64,000 nucleotides of DNA, taken from Epinephelus fuscoguttatus. Lineage: Eukaryota; Chordata; Actinopteri; Perciformes; Serranidae. Location of the stretch: contig NC_064754.1 of the NCBI RefSeq assembly GCF_011397635.1, forward strand, positions 34,026,043-34,090,042, in the 5' to 3' direction. The notes under the pieces were generated by a model. The model searched no databases. It saw only the letters and a program-made list of their open reading frames with translations, and was not told where the DNA came from. Made by a program: the position numbers and the translations under genes. This document shows, in pieces, positions 11,923 to 23,080 of the stretch (its first letter is position 1; each line of letters opens with the position of its first letter).

Positions 11923-12529
11923 CAGGCTTTACGTGTAGAATAAGTCACCTGATGACACAAGGATTGGTGCTGTGCTGACGGACTTTTGAATCATAAATGT
12001 CATGAAGACGTGCAATGTGCTCAACGTATATTCACGGGTCTTTCTTCTGGACCGACTCAATTCATGTGAAAAAAGGAGGTGACAAAATCCACTTGGAAAG
12101 ACAAAAGAGAGGATTCCAAAAACATCAGCGCCTCCCAGACAGTACTGCTGTCGCTACAGCAGGGAGGCCAGGTCTACGTGGAACTGCTGAGAGGCAGGCA
12201 GCAATGTGGTAACATAAAGGGCCTAAAATTCCCCCCACTCTGGCCTAACATTATCATTTTACTGTAATTTAATGTATCTATTTAATTCAAACCTTAGGCT
12301 ATATGTGTTTATGTTATGTTTCTCGAAAATAAAGATAAAATTAAGACATGAAAATAAAAATGAAATACGTAATACATATTTCATTTGACATATGAAGCTC
12401 AGCGTAAGTTCAATCAGGAAGACTTTCTTTGTGTTCATCCATTTACAGTTCTCTCCCTCACACTCCCACTGCTTCCTCTAATCAGCGGACTATGGGTGTT
12501 CACTCTTCTGGCTATCCAATCAAGATAAC
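11923..12529. other. Intergenic, no gene seen
   Basis: Two overlapping short open frames at 12015-12267 have no motif and are probably chance. Confidence 0.4.
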
Positions 12530-12915
12530 AGGATGCTAATGCAAAATTTTAAATCTGCTCTCTTTTCTGCTGCTGTCAGCCATCATTCTAGGCAGAATAG
12601 AGCTCTCCTGTACCCCGTTCACCTCCAGCCATCACATCTAGAGTCCAGGACAAGCTCAACAAAGGCTCATTCCTCTACTCATCCAGATCATCTGCACCTC
12701 TCCATCTCTCTGTCATCTCATCTACACCACCTCTACCACCACCAGCATCTAGACCCAGAGGGTTCATATTCAACTATGGATTCATCACCCTCCTTAAATC
12801 ATACCACCTCTACGGGGTCTAATCGCCAAAGACTTTTCACATTTTTCTTTATCATGTGCACGTTATTAAAAATTCTTTTTACTATAAAAACAAGTCTCTC
12901 CTGATTGAATTAGGC
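12530..12915 (+). repeat. Dispersed repeat of unknown class, copy 2
   Basis: Diverged partner of 6410-6740, sharing the order of short words including AAGACTTTTCACATTT and the final AGTCTCTCCTGATTGAA. Its 123-residue frame is Ser/His/Pro-rich low-complexity text and not conserved in copy 1. Confidence 0.6.
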
Positions 12916-13140
12916 TTGCTGCTGACTGTGACTGTAAAAATAAACTCATCATCTTCCAAAGAAGACATTTTTTTGAAGTTAAATAATTATAAGTAAGTAG
13001 GCTACAGTTTGAGCACAGCTGGTTTTTGTGACACAGTCTTGTGTTTGGTCTGTTGTTTGTCCACGTTGTCAACTGCTACTCAGTGTGTTACATTATTCTG
13101 TAAAACACAGCAGTGTAAATAACAGCAACTTCAAGTGCAG

Positions 13141-13986
13141 TTACTCCTGATAACAATGTAGACATAAATAATTTCTCAATAAGCGCTTCCTAGCCCTGCA
13201 GAGGTAGAGGACAGGATAGATAGCCCCTAGCCAAATCATCCCACAGTAAGCCAGTGGATGCAGGATACAAAATGTGTGATTATCCATTTTCCTAATCAGG
13301 AGGTACAAAGTGATCAGGGGTACAAAGCTGAAAAACGTAGACACCTCAAAGGCCAGAACCATATTGAAAGCCCTTTTCTTGATCAAGTTGGATACTCCTC
13401 TTTCTCCTTCCCCTGGCGGGGGCTGTTTCAGAGCCCTGAGAACTGATAAGCAACAGTAAGAGTTGGCGAGAAAGACAACAGAAAAAGCAGTTGTGTACAT
13501 GCCCACTGACTGTGGATCTTCGCTGCAAAAGAACATTTGGACCATAGCAGAGATGACGGTTTGCAGCCAGATTAAACAACAAAGGCTCATCCTGTACCGC
13601 AGGGGTTTCAACCTCAGGTACAGCACAGGGTGGACGACTGCAAGGTAGCGTTCTAAACAGACGGTGCCCTGGAATTGAATCCTGGCTACAAATATCGCAC
13701 TGATGAATTTAAACATTTGATCTGCCAGCATAGTGTCAACAAAAAATGACGTGGTCAGTAGAGGTGGCCCAATGAATCCAAAGAGTAGCTCTGTGAGGAC
13801 CAAGTGGAACTCAGACACTTCCATCTTGTCTGTCCAGAAGACAGGAGATGATATCATCAGCCACAGCACACAGCCATTAGTGGGTAGAAAGATCAGGATA
13901 TAAGGCAGAGTTGCAGAAGGAATGATGGCAGAGTGCACACAGAGACCACACTCCTGATGTGTGTCGTTTGTCGTGAGGTTTTGCAT
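13141..13986 (-). CDS. Rhodopsin-like (class A) orphan G-protein-coupled receptor, fish-type
   Basis: A 281-residue seven-helix receptor at the plasma membrane; ligand unknown. The start at 13986 is preceded on the coding strand by a splice acceptor (TACTTCTTTCCAG, five bases before the ATG), so an upstream noncoding exon is likely and the longer open frame that begins at 14145 is intron. The N-terminus has two possible N-glycosylation sites (NLT, NDT). The DRY box is ERY (112-114), so unlike the 3076 gene it keeps the G-protein-contact Arg. TM7 ends YPVLYLC (257-262) in place of NPxxY, and TM2 has Glu in place of Asp. HPVLYLRLKPLRYR and CCLSVLRALK match the 3076 gene. A minus-strand poly(A) signal was not found with confidence. 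Confidence 0.85.
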   Translation of the reverse strand: MQNLTTNDTHQECGLCVHSAIIPSATLPYILIFLPTNGCVLWLMISSPVFWTDKMEVSEFHLVLTELLFGFIGPPLLTTSFFVDTMLADQMFKFISAIFVARIQFQGTVCLERYLAVVHPVLYLRLKPLRYRMSLCCLIWLQTVISAMVQMFFCSEDPQSVGMYTTAFSVVFLANSYCCLSVLRALKQPPPGEGERGVSNLIKKRAFNMVLAFEVSTFFSFVPLITLYLLIRKMDNHTFCILHPLAYCGMIWLGAIYPVLYLCRARKRLLRNYLCLHCYQE

Positions 13987-15071
13987 GTTTCCTGGAAAGA
14001 AGTACAAGCGGAAAACTATAGTGAAATGTAATGTTGAAGAATGCATTTTCAGAATTCTGGCTAAAATAAACTCTTGCCTCTTGTCAAGAGGTGAAGTGTG
14101 AGAAATGGCACTGACATGTACATGCACTTTGTGAGAGAATGGCATTAACTCTTTATTTCCCGATACTTCAAATCTGTTGTTTGCTCTTTGCCTGCATCAC
14201 TAAAATTTCTTCTGTCAACAAATCCACACTAAAGCTCTGAAACTGTCAAGAATGATCATCACTAAAGTCTACAGTTCGCAGAATTAATATGAGAAACAAG
14301 CAGTGATGAAACAAGATGAGGAGAGAGATGTACATTATGTGATCACTCTGGTAACCAAAGAAAGTTATTTCACTTTAAATATAATTTATTATTTCCCGTA
14401 ATGATTTGAAAGCTAAATAGAGTCTAGAACGTAAAGGACTAACCTCGTCTTGTCCTGAGTTCGTTGATGTTTAATCCGAAATGTACAACAGAAACATCAT
14501 CTGCAAAACACCTGTATTCATCTGATGATCAGCAACAAAGTAATGTCCATAAATAATGTGCTGGCATGCAAAATCTGTATGTGGGTGCAGTCAATTTGCT
14601 TAAGGAGAGTTTGGTGGATGAGTGTGCAGGAGATACACACTGTGGTCCTTTCTGAGAGACTCTTAACCTTTCTCTGTTTTAGTTGATGGTGGACAAGCTT
14701 CTGCCTTGCTCCAGAGATTTGAAAAAGTTTCCATAGACTTTTTTTTTGTCACGAGACCATTCGCATCAGTCTAATAGCAGTCAATTAACAATTAAGAACA
14801 TCTTCAGCATGCTCACTGCGATACTTTGCCTGGCAATGTCTGTGTGTGTGTGTGTGTGTTGTGGTTTTTTTTTTTTAAACTAACATCTAGGTGATTCTTG
14901 ATGGACTTAAAGGCCTGTACTGGTGCTTTTGCAGTTTAACACATTAGAGGACAATATAAAAGACAGAGCAGAAATGAGAAATTTGTAATCCACCACAGTT
15001 TATATTATTTTACCTTTATTTGAAGTGATATATCATTGTCAAGTGTTAACTGGGACAGTTCTGAAGATTTG
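13987..15071. other. Upstream region of the 13141 receptor, no other gene
   Basis: This holds the presumed intron and promoter side of the minus-strand receptor. A short TG repeat is at about 14839-14858. No conserved element is recognised. Confidence 0.4.
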
Positions 15072-15386
15072 CAGCCAACATTTGTTTATAGGGCCCATGT
15101 GGGTGATGAAATCAGGACTCAAGGGATTGTTATATTGGCCCCATGCCAAATTGCCCACTTGGCTGGGTTATCCAAGTGGGTCCCAGATAAAATGCCCATT
15201 TTGGACCCACACCCACTTGGTACCCAGGTAGCACTAACCATTAACCAATGTGGGGTCAGCTTGGGCAAACCAACCCAGGAGGCCAATTGGCATGGAACCA
15301 ATATGGAACCTGTGGACAGTGGCATTGGGGACTGATTTTTAAGCCAATTTACTACCCACATGGGCCCTACATACAAAAGTTGGCTG
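15072..15386. mobile_element. Foldback MITE
   Basis: CAGCCAACATTTGT-TATAGGGCCCATGTGGGT at the left is the inverse of the right end, with a few mismatches over about 34 bases. The inside is built of short CCCA/TGGG words that can pair in many registers. There is no coding capacity. A target duplication is not clear. Confidence 0.75.
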
Positions 15387-15402
15387 GGTTCTGCATTGGT
15401 GC

Positions 15403-16654
15403 TAGGGATGCGTGATTAGACATCTAAGCGATTAAACATCTGCTGCTTAACTGTCATGCAGCTGCCCGCCACTAGTGGGTGCTACAGAGCCGTCAGACAG
15501 CAACAATGCTCGAGTAGACTGAAGTTTTAAAACAGCACGGTGGGAAATTGGAGAGACGTCCTCTCACAGAACCAGCGCGGTTTGGCAGTACTTTGATCTA
15601 GAAAATGAATTCAACAGCAGTTTATCTTTTTAGAGATGATATATTATTTGTCAACTGTAAGTGAGTTTTTGTCAGATAATGTGCAGGATTTACAAAGGAT
15701 CTCTCATTTCAGCTGAAATTTAATTATAATTTAGATGTTGTTTTATTAACTTTAAAGTGAATTGCTAGATTTTTTTTTCGGATAATCTGGAAGGTTCAAT
15801 GTGCCCCACATTTCAGAGGCAATTTATTTATTTTAGATGTTATTTAAGTGGGGCGGCACGGTGGTGTGGTGGTTAGCACTCTCGCCTCACAGCAAGAGGG
15901 TTGCCGGCTCGATCCCGGGTGTGGGAGCCCCTCTGTGTGGAGTTTGCATGTTCTCCCCGTGTCAGCGTGGGTTCTCTCCGGGTACTCCGGCTTCCTCCCA
16001 CAGTCCAAAGACATGCAGATTGGGGACTAGGTTAAATTGTCCGTAGGTGTGAATGTGAGCGTGAATGGTTGTCTGTCTCTATGTGTCAGCCCTGCGATAG
16101 TCTGGTGACCTGTCCAGGGTGTACCCTGCCTCCCGCCCGATGTCAGCTGGGATAGGCTCCAGCCCCCCTGTGACCCTCAAGGGGATGAAGCCGTTAGAAG
16201 ATGAATGAATGAATGAATGAATGAATGAATGTTATTTAAGTGGTTAACTTTTGACTGAGTTGCCATCATGTTCACATTCATACCGCACGGCGCAAGGTGT
16301 CTCGTAGCCTACTTCAGCTGCATTTAAATCCATCATGGTTGTTGAAGATTGTGATTAAAAACTTCAAAGGGCTCTTAATGCACGCTATATTTTTTGGGAC
16401 AGTGTTTCAAATGCTTAACAATAAATTGTGCTAAATTTTGACTGTTTTCTGTTTTTCCTCTTTTTAGACTAGTCGACTAGTCTTAATTAAAACTTTCAAA
16501 CTTTCCTGCATGTCAACCCCCACTTTCTCTCACCCCAGTTCACTCTGTCCTGTTCATTAAAGGCAAAAAGCCTAAAAAAATAATCTTAAAAAAATAAATA
16601 AATAAATAAAAATCATTACGTCAACAGGGAAATTAGTCGCCTGGAACATCCCTA
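15403..16654. mobile_element. Nonautonomous hAT element with a nested SINE
   Basis: Termini TAGGGATGCG and the inverse CATCCCTA are flanked by 8-base direct repeats differing at one base (ATTGGTGC at 15395-15402, GTTGGTGC at 16655-16662), the hAT pattern. Near the right end is GACTAGTCGACTAGTC, common in such fish elements. No transposase is left. A SINE (15852-16231) sits inside with its own target duplication, so the hAT insertion is the older event. Confidence 0.8.
15852..16231 (+). mobile_element. tRNA-headed SINE, copy 2
   Basis: Same family as 5392 and 41071, with A/B-box-like words and an ATGA tail of about seven units. The 12-base direct repeat TTATTTAAGTGG flanks it exactly (15840-15851 and 16232-16243), showing insertion into the hAT element. 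Confidence 0.9.
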
Positions 16655-16913
16655 GTTGGTGCATTCATGAAAGTGCACATTACAACCTGTTCAGGCATTT
16701 TGTTATCTGAAATTACAGGTTCGTATATGTTAACGACATACAAAATAGATAACAACACAGTGGTTGGTGAATACATTTAAGTGTTAGCAGTGCTGTAATT
16801 TCTCTCAAGCTGCCACAGGTCTAGATGTCATTCATTTGGTAAAACAAAGTTTATTCATATTAGCAGCCACAAGAGGTGCGGGCATGCATAATAACACATA
16901 CATACATGTCATG

Positions 16914-16918
<5 letters not shown>

Positions 16919-17003
<85 letters not shown>
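16919..17003. repeat. CA microsatellite
   Basis: About 42 CA units with two GC interruptions. The open frames it makes on both strands are artefacts. Confidence 0.95.
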
Positions 17004-17006
<3 letters not shown>

Positions 17007-17815
17007 ATTGAGCAATAGTTTATGAGAAATCGTGCTGTTTTTGAAATGTGTGTGCATGTTAGTCATGTTTGCATGTATTTGGTTGGTGATGTACTTTTAA
17101 ATATTTTCTTTGTCTTTTTAAAGTTATATGAAATATTTATATCTAGCTGCCCACCAGAGGTCAGTGTCAGCTAAGTTTCCTAAAGTAACATTTTACAGTA
17201 ATTACCCAACAGCTTAACAATCTACATTATTTTTGGTTGTTCAGCTTTGTCAAAGGTGCCTTCTAACAACTAGAAAACCTGACACTGTAGTTTAACAAGC
17301 AGCCTGTTGACAGTTTGGAGGTGTTTCCTTACCACCAACAGCTTGCCAAAGCCTTTTGCATATCTGGGGCCCATTGTGATCTCGCCCTGGCCAAAGCTAG
17401 TAACTGAGCTGGTAACTACACACACCAGCACTCTACTGTTAGGTAGTGAGGCTCACACAATTTGGTGTGATACCTGATCGTCCAAGCCAACTATGGGAAT
17501 ATAACATGCAAATAAGGCAATTTTGGAGTTATTGAAAGCAAAGTATCCAGCACAAGGTGGACTTATGTGTACAGCCATATACCTTTGATTAATTTAAAAT
17601 GTACCAGTCACCTAACACTGTCACTGATGTTATATTTCACAGCAACTGCATCTGTGACTGTAACGGAAAAAATTCCAAGGTCTAAGTGTCTCGATGAGAA
17701 GTGCAGGAGAAGGACCTAAACGCAGATCAAACAGATGAAGAGGCAGCAGGATGAGTTCAGTGATTTATTGTAAATGGGTGGCATGCAGTGAGATCAAAAG
17801 GCAGGCAGGTAACAG
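17004..17815. other. Intergenic, no gene seen
   Basis: No supported feature apart from CCCACCAGAGGTCAGTGTCAGC near 17150, which I cannot assign. Confidence 0.35.
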
Positions 17816-18265
17816 TAGGGATGGGTACCGACACTCGGTATATTTATATGCATATTTATATACATATTTATATGTATGCACTAGAGTGTGAGTCAGATGA
17901 AGAAGAAGAGCTTCCTGTCAAGATGCCGCCCAATGGGCGTTTGGCTTTACTTCTCTTCAAAAGATGCAGACTCTGCGACTTGCCACAAATGTCTAAAGAG
18001 TTTTATATGTAGAGGCGGAAATACGTTGAACTTAACCAAGCATCTGACCACGCATGGTATATACCTGAAGGCGGAAAAGTGCACCGTTTTTGATAGCTTG
18101 CGCGACCCCTCACCAAGCATATCATCTGCGGCCTGTCCTAGCGTCCCCGCCGGTGAAGATGAGAGCCCCAGCCCTGCTGCCAGTGTTGTGGACATCACTG
18201 ATGATGATGACAGCAGCAGCCTTTCGTCATCATTAGCACTAGGAGAGGTCTTTGGCTATTATTAA
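17816..18265 (+). mobile_element. hAT transposon 5' fragment coding a BED zinc finger
   Basis: TAGGGATGGGTACCG at 17816 is a typical hAT left terminus. From 17888 an open frame codes VWLYF, then ATCHKC and NLTKHLTTHG, that is the aromatic, Cys2 and His2 elements of a BED-type zinc finger (ZBED-like), followed by an acidic Ser-rich linker ending at 18265. No transposase core follows, so this is a truncated copy. The frame begins without a good ATG. An acidic frame overlaps it upstream (ESDEEEELP), which suggests one frame slip near 17930. Confidence 0.75.
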
Positions 18266-18500
18266 GAAGGTATGTTCGTTCTTTCTTACCCACTTGCACC
18301 CAAAGTTAAAGATGGAGATTACCCTGGTGGTAATGGTAAATTATGGCTCTATTGCTATGTTTGATACAGAATTGTTTTATTGTAATATTTGAGATTTGTT
18401 GTGACATTTATTTTATATTGGTTAATTTATTACCTACACTTATTTTATTTATATTCTTTAAGAATTTGAGAGTTCAAGTTTATAATTTTAAGAATTTAAG

Positions 18501-18503
<3 letters not shown>

Positions 18504-18556
<53 letters not shown>
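18504..18556. repeat. TG microsatellite
   Basis: About 26 TG units, directly downstream (coding sense) of the ART fragment at 18590. Confidence 0.95.
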
Positions 18557-18589
18557 AGAAAATGCCTTAACATAAAAAGATATTGCTTT

Positions 18590-18798
18590 AGGACAAGATT
18601 TGTGTCTTTAATATCAGTTATATTGAACATCTCATAGGGAGGGATGAGCACCTCTCGCTCCCCTGGATAATATGAATAACTTTTCAAAGGAGTGCCGTGA
18701 CAGATCTCAATTTTAAAGCAGGACTCGTTACTGAAGTTTGTCAAGTTTGTTTGGTAACAGGCAGGAGGCCGAGGAGCCAAACCAAATTGTTTGCCCAA
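18590..18798 (-). pseudogene. ADP-ribosyltransferase gene fragment
   Basis: The minus strand codes NESCFKIEICHGTPLKSY then PGEREVLIPPYEMF, nearly the same as the gene at 20775. Only the last third of a catalytic domain is present, from just after the Ser motif through the ExE loop; the N-terminal half, the signal exon and the C-terminus are absent. The text runs into unrelated sequence and a TG repeat. It is best seen as a broken tandem copy of the 20775 gene. Confidence 0.85.
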
Positions 18799-19149
18799 GC
18801 TACTTTAGCTACTCAGCTAAAACTAGCACATTTACAGAAATGTTCATTGATGTGCACTGTCCCTGTACAAATAAACAAATAAATGAAATGAATGAAATTA
18901 TACACTGAAACATTAGGGTTAAAAGGACAGTTGGCACTAACTATATTTTTGCCATCTGGTCCTGCATGCTGGCTTTTTCACCTCTTCATTTTCAGACATG
19001 TCACTGTTTCTCTTCTCCTGAAGATGCCTTATCTGTCTTCTCTGTTTCAAGTCATTTTAGACTCACTTAAAGGCCGTTTTTATCACTAAGGATCAGTGTC
19101 CCCTCTCACGACTCATTTTTATCTTGTCCCTTTTTCCTATTTTTTTTTG

Positions 19150-19806
19150 TTTGACATTTATGCTTCAAAATGTTATGTTCTGAAATTGTAAATGGCCTTC
19201 CCGTTTTAATTCAGTAACTGTGAGAGTACATGACGCTTTTATCACAAGCAGTTGTTAGGATAAAGGGAAGTCACACATGGCGTTTAAGATCAGACAGCAT
19301 AGCAGAGTCGGGCTACAAGGAAGATTTTTAATGTGACCATAAAAGGAAAAGTCAAGCGAGGACACATCACTGACATAGCTTCAGACACACAAGTTACACA
19401 TATAGTTATGTGTGAAGTTTTTTTCTCTGCTAAAGTGATTCTTTTTGTCAAAAAGATCATTGCAGTTTTCTGTGTAAGTTTCCTTACCTCTGTATATTCA
19501 AGTGCTTAAGGCATATGTTCAGTTTCAGAAGTAAGGTGGGCACTGTGAATGAAAGGGGCTTTAAACCTTCTCCTCAAATTAAAGAGGAGCTGAGGGGATT
19601 TTGTTTAGCCCTGATGACTGCCTGCAGTCTTCCAAACAGGCAGCATTCAGCCCAATCATCTTCCACCAACAGTATAGTGTATGCCTGAGATGTAAAACCC
19701 GGGACAAAAGGAGCCCATAAAACCCTTGGTATGGTAGTGAATGAATCAAACTCAAACAGTGATAAATGTCTTTAAGGTCTTTAATTATTTTTGGGCACAG
19801 TTTTTA
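19150..19806. repeat. Segmental duplication, copy A (3' flank of the ART gene at 20775)
   Basis: This block aligns closely with 25675-26340, including CATGGCGTTTAAGATCAGAC, GAGGACACATCACTGACATA and GCCTGCAGTCTTCCAAACAG. After a LINE insertion the match resumes at about 20735-20850, opposite 26350-26500. In both copies the block lies immediately 3' of a minus-strand ART gene. A 75-residue frame is open in copy B but not in copy A, so I do not call it a gene. Confidence 0.85.
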
Positions 19807-20734
19807 ATAATAATAATAATAATAATTATGCATTTCATTTATAGGCACCTTTCAGGCAAGGCAAGGCAATTTTATTTATATAGCACCATTCATACACAAG
19901 GCAATTCAATGTGCTTTGCAAGAGAAATACATTAAAAACAATAGATCATTAAAAACAAGAGCTAAAAGCAAGAACATAAATAGTTAAAAACAGTGCAGAA
20001 AATGCATTTAAAAAGCAAACATAAAGCAAAAGCAACAGCAGACAAATATAAAAACAATAGCTACAGATTATCCTAACAATAAGTTACATATCTAGTTCAC
20101 TGGTAAGCTGCAGTAAATAGTAATGTTTTAGGACAGGATGTTTTCAGGACACTCAAGGTCACCTTACAAGATACAGTAAAAAAAACAAGTAGCAGTGTAT
20201 CCATAGATCATAAAATCAAACAATTCAGTAATATACAATAAATGACTAGTATAAACACTCATAAACAATCATAAACAATCATAAGTATAAACACTAGGTA
20301 TAAAATAATCATAATAAAATCATCATCAATATGTGTGTGTCTCTATAAATCTATGAGTATGCCAGCTTGAAAAGGTGGGTTTTCAGACAGGATGAAAGTG
20401 GAAAAGTGGAAAGGGAGTCAATATTGCGAATGTCATGGGAGAGAGAGCTCCAGGCGAGGGGGGCCGAACAGCTGAAGGCTCTAGAACCCATAGTGGTCAA
20501 GCCGACAAATGGTGATGTGAGCTGGAGTGCAGAAGAGGATCTAAGAGTACAGGAGGGTGTGTAGATATGAAGGTGTTCAGACAGGTAGGAAGGGGTTTGA
20601 TTGTCAAGGGCCTTGAAGTGAGAAGCAGAATTTTGAAATCGATGCGATATTTAACAGGAAGCCTGTGAAGTTGCTGGAGAACAGGAGTCATATGATCTGT
20701 GCGGGGGGGGGGTTCTGGTTACTACCTTTATCTC
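19807..20734 (-). mobile_element. LINE, L2/CR1-like, 5'-truncated, inside duplication copy A
   Basis: The 3' end is on the left with AAT repeats and a TTTATATAGCACC-type 3' UTR. At 20497-20691 the minus strand codes QQLHRLPVKYRIDFKILLLT, the usual C-terminal text of this LINE group. Because the corresponding point of copy B has no such sequence, the insertion is younger than the duplication. Confidence 0.75.
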
Positions 20735-20774
20735 TACAACGTTGAAGGATTGTGCAAATTACCAGATAGCCAAC

Positions 20775-22329
20775 TCAAAACAATATTACAACTACTAATA
20801 AATACAGCCAACATTTGATATTTATTTCATATTTTGTCTGAGTAGAAGAGCTAGCATGTATCACACACCTGGAGGAAGACTTCTCCCGCCAGTAACGGTC
20901 CAGCATACAATTCAGACTGCTCTTATACCCTGCACTTTCCAACACAAAGACATTTTTACAATCTTCCAGACCTTGAATTTCACCCTGATCATTAATGCTG
21001 GTTATACTGAACATCTCATAGGGAGGGATAAGCACCTCTCGCTCCCCTGGATAACATGAATAACTTTTCAAAAAAGCACCTGAATAGGTCTTAATTTTAA
21101 AGCAGGACTCGTTACCAAAGTGTTTCAAGTCTGTTCGGTAAGAGCTGGAGGCAAAGAGACCAAACCGGATTGTCTGACCGACTTTGCCAGTAAAGGTATA
21201 ATCAGTTCGCCTGTAAGTGATGTGACATGTGTTATTGTTATTCAAGATCTGTATGGCAGATGTCAGCAGGTAATGTAAAGAGTGGAACTGGAATGAGGAA
21301 TTAAAGATGCTTCTTCCTGTCCGGACTTCCTTATTGAACTTTTCATACACGCGGTTAGATGTATAAACAAAGATTGCTTGCAAGTGTTCTCTGGTTAGAA
21401 CCTTATCCTCTCTCTGTTCAAATTTTGGTTCACAGGTATTTATTGCATCGTTCCAGACGTTTGCAAATGATTTCTTTTCATTCTCAAAGTATTTGTCCTT
21501 GATAATTGTCATCATTGAATCTTTGCAGTTGAAATACATGTCATCAACCGAGTCGTCAACCATGCTCATTTCTTTGGCATCTTGTGGGACCTACAGTTAA
21601 AGGAAAATAAAGAAACAGATGAAGAGAAACCTCATTGAACAAACAGTATCAAAACTGTACTTCACAACTGTGAGTGTTTATATAAAAACCTGGTCTAGCT
21701 CATGAGAGTTATTGCCTGAGTGAAGATTGAGAGCAGGTTTGTCATTTGAGTTATTGTGTTAACACCCACCATCACACATTAAGAGTCACTGAGTTACAAG
21801 GCAGCTACTTGCTAACAATTGCACAACATCACTTTTAGTTTAAGCAACAATCACGATAAAATACCATAATTCTTAGAACAGTGAATGAGTAATTACCAGG
21901 AAGACAATAGGTATTCTCACACAACAAATGCTATGTCCAAATTGCAGGCTCTCTTAATGTTAACTGGTGCCTCAACATGTTCAATTGCATATGGAAGATT
22001 GATCAAAACATCTTTACCAATATCAAAACTTAACAAACTTAAGATTAATACCTCTGCAAGCATCCCAGTATTCTACTGTCAGGATTTTATTTACACTTAT
22101 TTACCTGATGTCTAAATGAAATACATTTATTGTTAAACATTTTCTGATGTGGTGTTTTCAAATGTGAGCAACTTGTTAAAGTCGCTGTGAAAACAGCATG
22201 TTAACATTTCTAAATTCTTTGAAATGTCCACAGATTTTCACATGCTCCACTCACCGCCCTGGAGTCCACAGACAGCATCCAGGAAAGGAGCAAGGAAAGT
22301 GTAGTTAAGATCAGCATGTTACCCTTCAT
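20775..22329 (-). CDS. Ecto-ADP-ribosyltransferase (arginine-specific type), GPI-like tail; two exons
   Basis: Predicted to move ADP-ribose from NAD+ to arginine on extracellular proteins. Exon 1 is 22255-22329: 25 codons with a hydrophobic signal peptide (NMLILTTLSLLLSW). Exon 2 is 20775-21590. Splice signals fit (GCG|gtgagt and ctgtag|GTC) in phase 0, giving 296 residues. The catalytic set is complete: Arg152 in ITYRR, Ser173 in FASSS, Glu208 and Glu210 in GEREVLIPPYE. The conserved SVDDMYFNC start of the ART fold is present. The C-terminus ends in CWLYLLVVVILF after a Ser-rich stretch, as in a GPI-attachment signal. Spacing to duplicated modules upstream (22645-23068) and to duplication copy A downstream is given separately. 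An extra 5' noncoding exon may end near 22514 (AGCTG|gtgagt on the minus strand). Whether it acts as transferase or only NADase cannot be told from sequence. Confidence 0.9.
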
Positions 22330-22596
22330 CACTGCAGTGAGGAAAACTGTTGAATCTATGCACATACACAAAGCTAGTCAACAACAATGCGCTGCGTCAC
22401 ATTCTGTGCTACCAGCACAGAAATATAAAAAGATTGGCATTAATAAATGTTGAAACTATTTCCGAAAAAAAAAAAAAGAATGATTCTCAAAAGTTTATTT
22501 ATAACTCACCAGCTTTCAGGAGGAGAAGATGCTGTGCAGTACCTTACAGGTCAAAGGTTTTGATCAGACAGCTGGACTTCAGCATGTGTTCAGGAT

Positions 22597-22599
<3 letters not shown>
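22330..22599. other. 5' side of the 20775 ART gene
   Basis: It contains an A-run near 22470 and a likely minus-strand splice donor near 22510 that would belong to a noncoding first exon. No other feature. Confidence 0.4.
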
Positions 22600-22648
<49 letters not shown>

Positions 22649-22838
22649 ATAGTCATTTGAGTGGCGCGAACAACGCCTGCACATCATGTGGCGGGCGTGT
22701 GTGTAACACTTGTGTCTCCATAATAACCCTATGTAAAATTTGGGCGTGGGCTCACACGGTTTGATTAGATCTGATGTGTCCTAAGTATGCGCAAGTGATG
22801 CGTTGTAGTGTGGTTGGGTGAAACGTTTGACCCTTCAT

Positions 22839-22869
<31 letters not shown>

Positions 22870-23080
22870 CACACACTCATAGTCATTTGAGTGGCGCGAA
22901 CAACGCCTGCACATCATGTAGCGGGCGTGTGTGTAACACTTGTGTCTCCATAATAACCCTATGTAAAATTTGAGCGTGGGCTCACTCGGTTTGATTAGAT
23001 CTGATGTGTCCTAAGTAGGCGCAAGTGACGTGTTGTAGTGTGGTTGGGTGAAACGTTTGACCCCTCATACACACACACAC
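22600..23080. repeat. Tandem 230-base module, two copies, with CA tracts
   Basis: A 194-base unit starting ACTCATAGTCATTTGAGTGG occurs at 22645-22838 and again at 22875-23068, each preceded by a CA microsatellite. The copies differ at only a handful of positions. The unit includes a CpG-bearing core (GTGGCGCGAACAACGCC). It lies 0.3 kb upstream of the signal-peptide exon of the minus-strand ART gene. Confidence 0.9.

Noticed and set aside
15890-15925. tRNA-like A and B boxes
   Set aside because: They belong to the SINE head. No full cloverleaf or anticodon stem was found, so no tRNA gene is called.
16836-17066. Frames rich in Thr-His or Val-Cys
   Set aside because: They are translations of a CA microsatellite; the same applies near 18500 and 22600.
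22600-23080. CRISPR-like direct repeats
   Set aside because: There are only two long copies separated by CA tracts; this is a tandem duplication in a vertebrate genome.
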